64,000 nucleotides of DNA, from the NCBI RefSeq assembly GCF_003515065.1, contig NZ_QXGH01000031.1, forward strand, positions 49,134 to 113,133, written 5' to 3'. The notes below the pieces were generated by a model. The model did not search any database. It saw only the letters and a program-made list of their open reading frames with translations, and was not told where the DNA came from. This DNA comes from Nocardioides immobilis. Lineage in GTDB: Bacteria; Actinomycetota; Actinomycetes; Propionibacteriales; Nocardioidaceae. Below are positions 59,077 to 64,000 of the stretch, piece after piece. The position numbers and the translations under genes are program-made. Each line of letters starts with the position of its first letter. Position 1 is the first letter of the stretch.

Positions 59077-61671
59077 TCAGGCGGAGGTGACGACCCCCAG
59101 CTCGGCCGGCGCGACGAGGAGCGGGTTGGCCGGGACCACCCGCACGGTGTAGCCGAACGGGCCGCTGCGCGGCAGGCCGACCTCGGCGTCGTACCGGTGC
59201 CGGCCGCCGTCGTAGGACTCGGTGAGCTGCAGCCCGGTGATCGCGGGCTCGACGAGCATGTCCTCGGCGTCGACGCGACCATGGACGAGCTGGACCTCGA
59301 CGTCGGACGGGGCGAGGTCGCCGAGGGCGACGTACGACCGCACGGTGAGCGGGGCGCCGACGAGCGGCTCGTCCCCGACGCCGAGTGCCTCGACGTGCTC
59401 GACCCGGACGCCCGGCCAGGCCTGGCGGACCCGTGCCTTCCACTGCGCGAGCTCGCGCGCGCCGGCGTAGTCGCTGTTGAGCGCGCGGGCGTTGCCGGCC
59501 GCGGGGGCGTAGAGCTGTCGGACGTAGTCGCTGACCATCCGGGTCGCGAGCACCTTCGGGCCGAGCGACTTCCAGGTGTGGCGGAGCATCTCGACCCAGC
59601 GCACCGGGACGCCGTCGTGGTCGAGGTCGTAGAACCGGGGCGCGACCTCGTGCTCGATCAGGTCGTAGAGCGCCGCGGCCTCGAGGTCGTCGCGACGGTC
59701 GTGGTCGTCGAGACCGTCGGCGGACGGGATCGCCCAGCCGTTCTCGCCGTCGAACCACTCGTCCCACCAGCCGTCGAGGATCGACAGGTTGAGGCCGCCG
59801 TTCAGGGCCGCCTTCATGCCGGAGGTGCCGCAGGCCTCGTAGGGGCGCAGCGGGTTGTTGAGCCACACGTCGCAGCCCGGGTAGAGCGGCAGCGCCAGCC
59901 CGATGTCGTAGTTGGGCAGGAAGACGATCCGGTGCCGGACGTCCTCGGCGTCGGCGAAGCGGACCAGCTCCTGGATCAGCTTCTTGCCGCCGTCGTCGGC
60001 CGGGTGCGACTTGCCGGCGATGACCAGCTGGACCGGGCGCTCGGGGTGGAGCAGCAGCGACCGCAGCCGATCGGGGTCGCGCAGCATCAGCGTCAGCCGC
60101 TTGTACGACGGCACCCGCCGCGCGAAGCCGATCGTCAGCACGTCCGGATCGAGGGCCTCGTCGACCCAGCCGAGCTCGGCCCGGGCGGCGCCGCGCTTCT
60201 CCCAGGAGCGGCACAGTCGGCGACGGGCATCTTCGACGAGCCGTTCCCGCAGTGCGCGCTTGGTGCGCCAGATATCGCCGGCCGGCACCTTGTCGACCGC
60301 GGCCCAGAAGCCTTCGGTGTCGTCGCTGTCGGCATCCGCGCCGTGCGCGGTCGCGAGGGCGATCACCTCGCGCGCGACCCAGGTCGGCGCGTGCACGCCG
60401 TTGGTGATCGACCCGATCGGCACCTCGGCCTCGTCGAAGGCCGGCCACAGCCCGTTGAACATCCCCCGGCTGACCTGGCCGTGCAGGAGCGAGACGCCGT
60501 TGGCGCGCTGCGCCAGCCGGAACCCCATCACCGCCATGTTGAAGACGCTCGCGTCGCCGCCCTCGAAGTCCTCGGCGCCGAGCGCCAGCACGCGCTCCAC
60601 CGGCACGCCGGGCGTGGGCCCGGCGTCGCCGAAGTACTGCTCGACGAGGGTCTCGGGGAACCGGTCGATGCCGGCGGGCACCGGGGTGTGGGTGGTGAAG
60701 ACGGTCGACGCCCGGCCGACTTCGATCGCGGTGTCGAGGTCCAGGTGCGGGCCGTCGTTCGCGACGGTGAGCTCGCGGATCCGCTCGATCCCGAGGAAGC
60801 CTGCGTGGCCCTCGTTGGTGTGGAACACCTCCGGCTCCGGCGCGCCGGTGATCCGGCAGTAGGTGCGGATCGCGCGCACGCCGCCGACCCCGAGCAGGAT
60901 CTCCTGGCGCAGCCGGTGCTCGCTGTTGCCGCCGTACAGCCGGTCGGTGATGTCGACGTAGTGGTCGGGGTTGCCCTCGACGTCGGTGTCGAGCATCAGC
61001 AAGGGCACCCGGCCGACGCTGGCCACCCAGATCCGGGCCAGCAGGTCGGGACCGTCCGGCAACGAGAGCGAGATGGTCGCGCGGCTCCCGTCGGCCTCGT
61101 GCAGCTGCGAGATCGGCAGGCCGTCCGGGTCGAGCACCGGATAGGTCTCCTGCTGCCAGCCCTCGCGCGACAGCGACTGCTTGAAGTAGCCGTGGCGGTA
61201 GAGCAGGCCGACGCCGATGATCGGTACGCCGAGGTCGCTGGCCGCCTTGAGGTGGTCGCCGGCGAGGATGCCGAGGCCGCCCGAGTACTGCGGGAGCACG
61301 GCGGTGATCCCGAACTCCGGTGAGAAGTAGGCGATCTGGTGCGGCCACACCGGGTCCGGCTCGCGGCCGTCCGAGACCCGCTGGTACCACCGCGGCTCGG
61401 TCAGGTAGGCCTCGAGATCGGCGCGGACCTCGCCCAGCCGCCGGACGAAGCCCTCGTCCGCGGCCAGCTCGTCCCACCGCTCGGCAGGCACCTCGCCGAG
61501 CAGGCGGACAGGGTCGTGGCCGGAGGACGCCCACAGGTCGGGGTCGACCGCGGCGAAGACGTCCTGCGTCTCGGGATGCCAGGACCAGCGCAGGTTGCCT
61601 GCCAGCTCGCCGAGAGGCGCCAGCGTCGGGGGCAGGAGGGGACGGACAGTGAACCGACGGATCGCACGCAC
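59077..61671 (-). CDS. glgP: Alpha-glucan (glycogen/maltodextrin) phosphorylase
   Basis: 864 aa GT35 of the actinobacterial type with a DUF3417-like N-terminus (LGELAGNLRWSWHPETQDVF). QYSGGLGILAGDHLKAASDL and the PLP-lysine region CGTSGMKAALNGG (about residue 617) show the catalytic site. It releases glucose-1-phosphate from glycogen. The GTG at 61671 is placed by TAACGT 6 nt upstream with TTGGAT 18 nt before that: a leaderless mRNA. Works with glgX. Confidence 0.95.
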   Translation of the reverse strand: MRAIRRFTVRPLLPPTLAPLGELAGNLRWSWHPETQDVFAAVDPDLWASSGHDPVRLLGEVPAERWDELAADEGFVRRLGEVRADLEAYLTEPRWYQRVSDGREPDPVWPHQIAYFSPEFGITAVLPQYSGGLGILAGDHLKAASDLGVPIIGVGLLYRHGYFKQSLSREGWQQETYPVLDPDGLPISQLHEADGSRATISLSLPDGPDLLARIWVASVGRVPLLMLDTDVEGNPDHYVDITDRLYGGNSEHRLRQEILLGVGGVRAIRTYCRITGAPEPEVFHTNEGHAGFLGIERIRELTVANDGPHLDLDTAIEVGRASTVFTTHTPVPAGIDRFPETLVEQYFGDAGPTPGVPVERVLALGAEDFEGGDASVFNMAVMGFRLAQRANGVSLLHGQVSRGMFNGLWPAFDEAEVPIGSITNGVHAPTWVAREVIALATAHGADADSDDTEGFWAAVDKVPAGDIWRTKRALRERLVEDARRRLCRSWEKRGAARAELGWVDEALDPDVLTIGFARRVPSYKRLTLMLRDPDRLRSLLLHPERPVQLVIAGKSHPADDGGKKLIQELVRFADAEDVRHRIVFLPNYDIGLALPLYPGCDVWLNNPLRPYEACGTSGMKAALNGGLNLSILDGWWDEWFDGENGWAIPSADGLDDHDRRDDLEAAALYDLIEHEVAPRFYDLDHDGVPVRWVEMLRHTWKSLGPKVLATRMVSDYVRQLYAPAAGNARALNSDYAGARELAQWKARVRQAWPGVRVEHVEALGVGDEPLVGAPLTVRSYVALGDLAPSDVEVQLVHGRVDAEDMLVEPAITGLQLTESYDGGRHRYDAEVGLPRSGPFGYTVRVVPANPLLVAPAELGVVTSA

Positions 61672-62042
61672 GGTACGACGTTAGCGGGCTTGACTTGAAC
61701 GATCCAATGGAGCGGCCCTCTTCGTTCCCGCGACAGAGTGTCGTGGAACCCGTAACCCCGGCGCACCCGCCGCGTTGTCGGTCTTAGGCGACGAGCGGGG
61801 CGGAGTCATGGGGGCTGTCCCGCTCGTCTCCCCTATTGGCCGAGACGCGTCTCCGGTGACGCCGCCGAGACTTGGCCGACCGTCGTCGGCTTTCGGGCCG
61901 CCACCGGCGGCGCCACCTCCCGCCGCGCTGCCGGCCGCGCAGTCGACGTAGTCGGTGGTTACGGCCGCTTGGCGGCAAACGGATGCCTCCCTCCCGACCG
62001 GCGCTGCCATGCCGCTCCCTGCGACTCTCTAGGCTGGCGCCG
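61672..62042. promoter_or_regulatory. 371-nt divergent intergenic region, glgP and moeA promoters
   Basis: Minus strand: TTGGAT (61707-61702), 18 nt, TAACGT (61683-61678) for glgP. Plus strand: TAGGCT (62030-62035), 7 nt before the moeA ATG, so both genes appear leaderless. Between them, GACGAGCGGG/CCCGCTCGTC (61790-61799 with 61819-61828) is a perfect 10-bp stem with a 19-nt loop, and GTTCC..CGACA/TGTCG..GGAAC (about 61727-61752) is a second, interrupted one. No riboswitch family was recognised and no ORF is convincing. Confidence 0.6.
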
Positions 62043-63254
62043 ATGCCGACCTCACCGCTTCGCAGCGTCGCCGACCACCAGCGCCGTATCGCCGATCTGC
62101 TCGGTTCGCTCGCCCCGACCCCGGTCCCGCTCACCGAGGCCAGGGGCCTGGTGCTGGCCGAGCCGGTGACCGCGCCCGAGTCGCTGCCGTCCTTCGACAA
62201 CTCCGCGATGGACGGGTACGCCGTCCGCGCCGAGGACATCGCCGACGCGAGCCCCGATTCACCCGTGCGGCTGCCGGTGGCGGCCGACATCCCGGCGGGC
62301 TCCCCCGGTGGCGACCTCGCGCCCGGGACCGCCCACCGGATCATGACCGGCGCGCCGCTCCCCCGCGGCGCGGACGCCGTCGTCGAGGTCGAGCTGACGG
62401 ACGGCGGCACCGACGTCGTCGCCATCACCGGCGCCCGCGAGGCAGGCTCGTTCATCCGGTCCGCAGGCGTCGACGTAGCCGCGGGTACGACAGTGCTCGA
62501 CGCCGGCGCCGTGATCGGGCCGGCCCAGATCGGCCTGCTGGCGGCGCTCGGCGTGCGGGAGGTCGTCGTACGACCGCGGCCGCGGGTGCTCGTCTGCTCG
62601 ACCGGCTCCGAGCTGACCGAGGACCCCGAGCCCGACGCCGGCCAGATCCGGGACTCCAACAGCTTCATGCTGGCCGCGGCCGTCGAGGACGCCGGCGCGG
62701 TCGCGATCCGCCGGCTGTGGGCGGCCGACGACGTACCCACGTTCCTCGGCATCCTCGACGCCGAGCTCGACGCCGGCGTCGACCTCATCCTGACCTCCGG
62801 CGGTGTCAGCGCCGGCGCCTACGAAGTGGTCAAGGACGCCCTCGGCCCTCGCGGCGTGGAGTTCACGAAGGTCGCCATGCAGCCCGGCATGCCTCAGGGC
62901 TCGGGGACGTACGGCGACGCGGCCGTCGTCTGCCTGCCCGGCAACCCGGTGAGCTCGCTCGTGTCGTTCGAGGTCTTCGTGCGGCCGGCCCTGCGGGCGT
63001 CGTACGGACATCCGCGGCCACACCGCCGCGTCGTCCGCGCCGCCCTCACCGAGGCCGTCACCTCCCCTGCCGGCAAGCGTCAGCTCCGGCGCGGCCGGCT
63101 CGATCCCGCCGCGGGGACGGTCGAGCCGTGGGGTCCGCCGGGCTCGGGCTTCCTGGGCTGGCTCGCCGGCGCGGACTGCCTGATCGACCTGCCGGCGGAC
63201 GTCACCTCGCTCGACGCGGGGGCGACCGTGGACGTCTGGGACCTGACCGACTGA
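62043..63254 (+). CDS. moeA: Molybdopterin molybdenumtransferase MoeA
   Basis: 403 aa. PSFDNSAMDGYAVR (about 49-62), RIMTGAPLPRGADAVV, DSNSFML and TSGGVSAGAYEVVKD (about 254-268), then LPGNPVSS, mark MoeA/gephyrin E-domains. It inserts molybdenum into adenylylated molybdopterin. ATG 62043 has TAGGCT 7 nt before it and no Shine-Dalgarno. Other mo-cofactor genes are absent here except the MOSC gene 58 kb away. Confidence 0.95.
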   Translation: MPTSPLRSVADHQRRIADLLGSLAPTPVPLTEARGLVLAEPVTAPESLPSFDNSAMDGYAVRAEDIADASPDSPVRLPVAADIPAGSPGGDLAPGTAHRIMTGAPLPRGADAVVEVELTDGGTDVVAITGAREAGSFIRSAGVDVAAGTTVLDAGAVIGPAQIGLLAALGVREVVVRPRPRVLVCSTGSELTEDPEPDAGQIRDSNSFMLAAAVEDAGAVAIRRLWAADDVPTFLGILDAELDAGVDLILTSGGVSAGAYEVVKDALGPRGVEFTKVAMQPGMPQGSGTYGDAAVVCLPGNPVSSLVSFEVFVRPALRASYGHPRPHRRVVRAALTEAVTSPAGKRQLRRGRLDPAAGTVEPWGPPGSGFLGWLAGADCLIDLPADVTSLDAGATVDVWDLTD

Positions 63255-63272
63255 CGCGGCCACCCGGCCGAC

Positions 63273-63767
63273 CTACAGGTCGGCGCCGAACACCAGCGCC
63301 GGACCGCCGTTCTTGATGACCCGGCGCTCCAGCCGGAGGCCGACCTTCGCCGCGACCCGCTGCGACGGAATGTTCTCGGGACGGATGATCGCCACCAGGT
63401 GGCCGACCCCCTCCTCCCGTGCTGCGTCGCGGACTGCCGTGGCAGCTTCGGTCGCGAGACCCTGGCCGCGAAGGGTGGGGTGCACGTGATAGCCGACCTC
63501 GACCAACAGCTCGCCCTCCACGTCCTGCATCGTGAGGCCGCAGTCACCGACGAACCGGCGATCACGGGTCTCGATCACCCAGAGACCGAAACCGTGGTCG
63601 GCGTAGTTCCGACGGTTCCAGCGGATCCAGTGCTGCGCGTCGGCGCGGGTGCGCTCCCGGCGGTTCGGACGGATCGGGTCGGGCGCCGTCAGCACCGCCG
63701 CCACGTCGTCGAGGTCGGCATCGACCATCTCGCGGAAGCGAAGCCGCGAGGTCGAGGTGGGCAGCAC
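63273..63767 (-). CDS. GNAT family acetyltransferase (RimJ/RimL-like)
   Basis: 164 aa. Acetyl-CoA loop HPTLRGQGLATEAATAV (about 98-114) with FVGDCGLTM and PENIPSQRVAAKVGLRLER, as in RimJ/RimL-type Acetyltransf_3 enzymes. GTG 63767 is preferred, since TAGGGT ends 7 nt upstream of it; GTG 63776 is three codons longer. The acceptor is unknown. Confidence 0.88.
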   Translation of the reverse strand: MLPTSTSRLRFREMVDADLDDVAAVLTAPDPIRPNRRERTRADAQHWIRWNRRNYADHGFGLWVIETRDRRFVGDCGLTMQDVEGELLVEVGYHVHPTLRGQGLATEAATAVRDAAREEGVGHLVAIIRPENIPSQRVAAKVGLRLERRVIKNGGPALVFGADL

Positions 63768-63799
63768 CCTCGACACCCTAGGTGGCTGTCCATGGGGAT

Positions 63800-64000
63800 T
63801 CAGGCGACGAGGGGTGGTGGTCGGGTTGGTGGGTGGTAGGTGAAGCGGTCGCGGTCGTCGACGGGTGGTGGGGGGATCCACACGGGTCGGTGGGTGTTGG
63901 GGTCGAGGTGGACCTGCCAGGGGGTTTGGTGGGTGAGGGTGTGGTGTTTGCGGCAGAGCAGGACCAGGTTGTGCAGGCTGGTGGGTCCGCCGTCGGCCCA
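63800..64000 (-). CDS. DUF222-type HNH endonuclease, C-terminal part (cut by window edge)
   Basis: Only the last 66 residues are inside the window, with no start codon. WADGGPTSLHNLVLLCRKHH holds the second half of the HNH motif (Cys and the His pair), followed by a Pro/Thr-rich tail with HLDPNTHRPVWIPPPP. This is the usual end of the DUF222/HNH proteins found in many copies in Nocardioides and mycobacteria. Mobile or nuclease role is probable but not shown. Confidence 0.88.
   Translation of the reverse strand, partial: WADGGPTSLHNLVLLCRKHHTLTHQTPWQVHLDPNTHRPVWIPPPPVDDRDRFTYHPPTRPPPLVA

Noticed and set aside
61720..61830. Riboswitch (c-di-AMP or molybdenum cofactor type) near glgP/moeA
   Set aside because: The conserved core sequences of these classes could not be matched on either strand, and both flanking mRNAs appear leaderless.
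1..64000. Prophage, integrative element or insertion sequence
   Set aside because: No integrase, transposase, capsid, terminal repeat or duplicated target site was seen; the HNH gene at the edge is of the chromosomal DUF222 type.

Overview
The window is a contiguous piece of a very GC-rich actinobacterial chromosome, most probably Nocardioides or a close relative in the Nocardioidaceae. Support comes from codon use, frequent GTG starts, many start codons sitting 6-7 nt after a TANNNT box (leaderless mRNAs), the DUF222-type HNH endonuclease entering at the right edge, and palindromic intergenic repeats of the kind seen in that group. No prophage, IS element, CRISPR array or rRNA operon was found.

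The backbone is the actinobacterial housekeeping series, almost all on the minus strand and in the order known from mycobacteria: proA (48.3-47.0 kb), nadD-rsfS-histidine phosphatase (39.5-37.9 kb), leuS (23.0-20.5 kb), degV, comEA, comEC, holA, rpsT (plus strand), lepA and hemW (1.6-0.3 kb). Accessory genes are set between these. They include a PhoD phosphatase with two kinase-fold phosphotransferases (9.7-13.4 kb), an HPP-CBS membrane protein between comEA and comEC, and a regulator-rich block at 23-36 kb. That block holds a PhoX phosphatase, an acyl-CoA ligase, an atypical response regulator, two TetR proteins, an XRE-type protein, a frameshifted RTX-repeat exoprotein, a 921-aa LuxR ATPase and a serine protease. 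At 37-47 kb lie a tRNA-Ala(GGC), lipoprotein, membrane-protein, methyltransferase/LuxR and TPR genes.

The right part (48-64 kb) carries a secreted lysyl-oxidase-like protein, etfBA with a nearby enoyl-CoA hydratase (acyl-CoA oxidation), glycogen breakdown genes glgX and glgP flanking a 1209-aa secreted repeat protein of unknown function, moeA, an acetyltransferase and the HNH endonuclease end.

The most interesting signals are regulatory or structural. A leuS attenuation leader encodes an eight-residue peptide with three consecutive Leu codons and is followed by a hairpin and a terminator. A perfect 98-bp palindrome without a loop fills the gap between convergent rpsT and holA. Two mutually exclusive long stems follow the PhoD gene. 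A 10-bp dyad lies between a LuxR gene and a methyltransferase gene. A response-regulator receiver domain lacks most of its phosphorylation residues. Two genes each appear to be interrupted by a one-base deletion.
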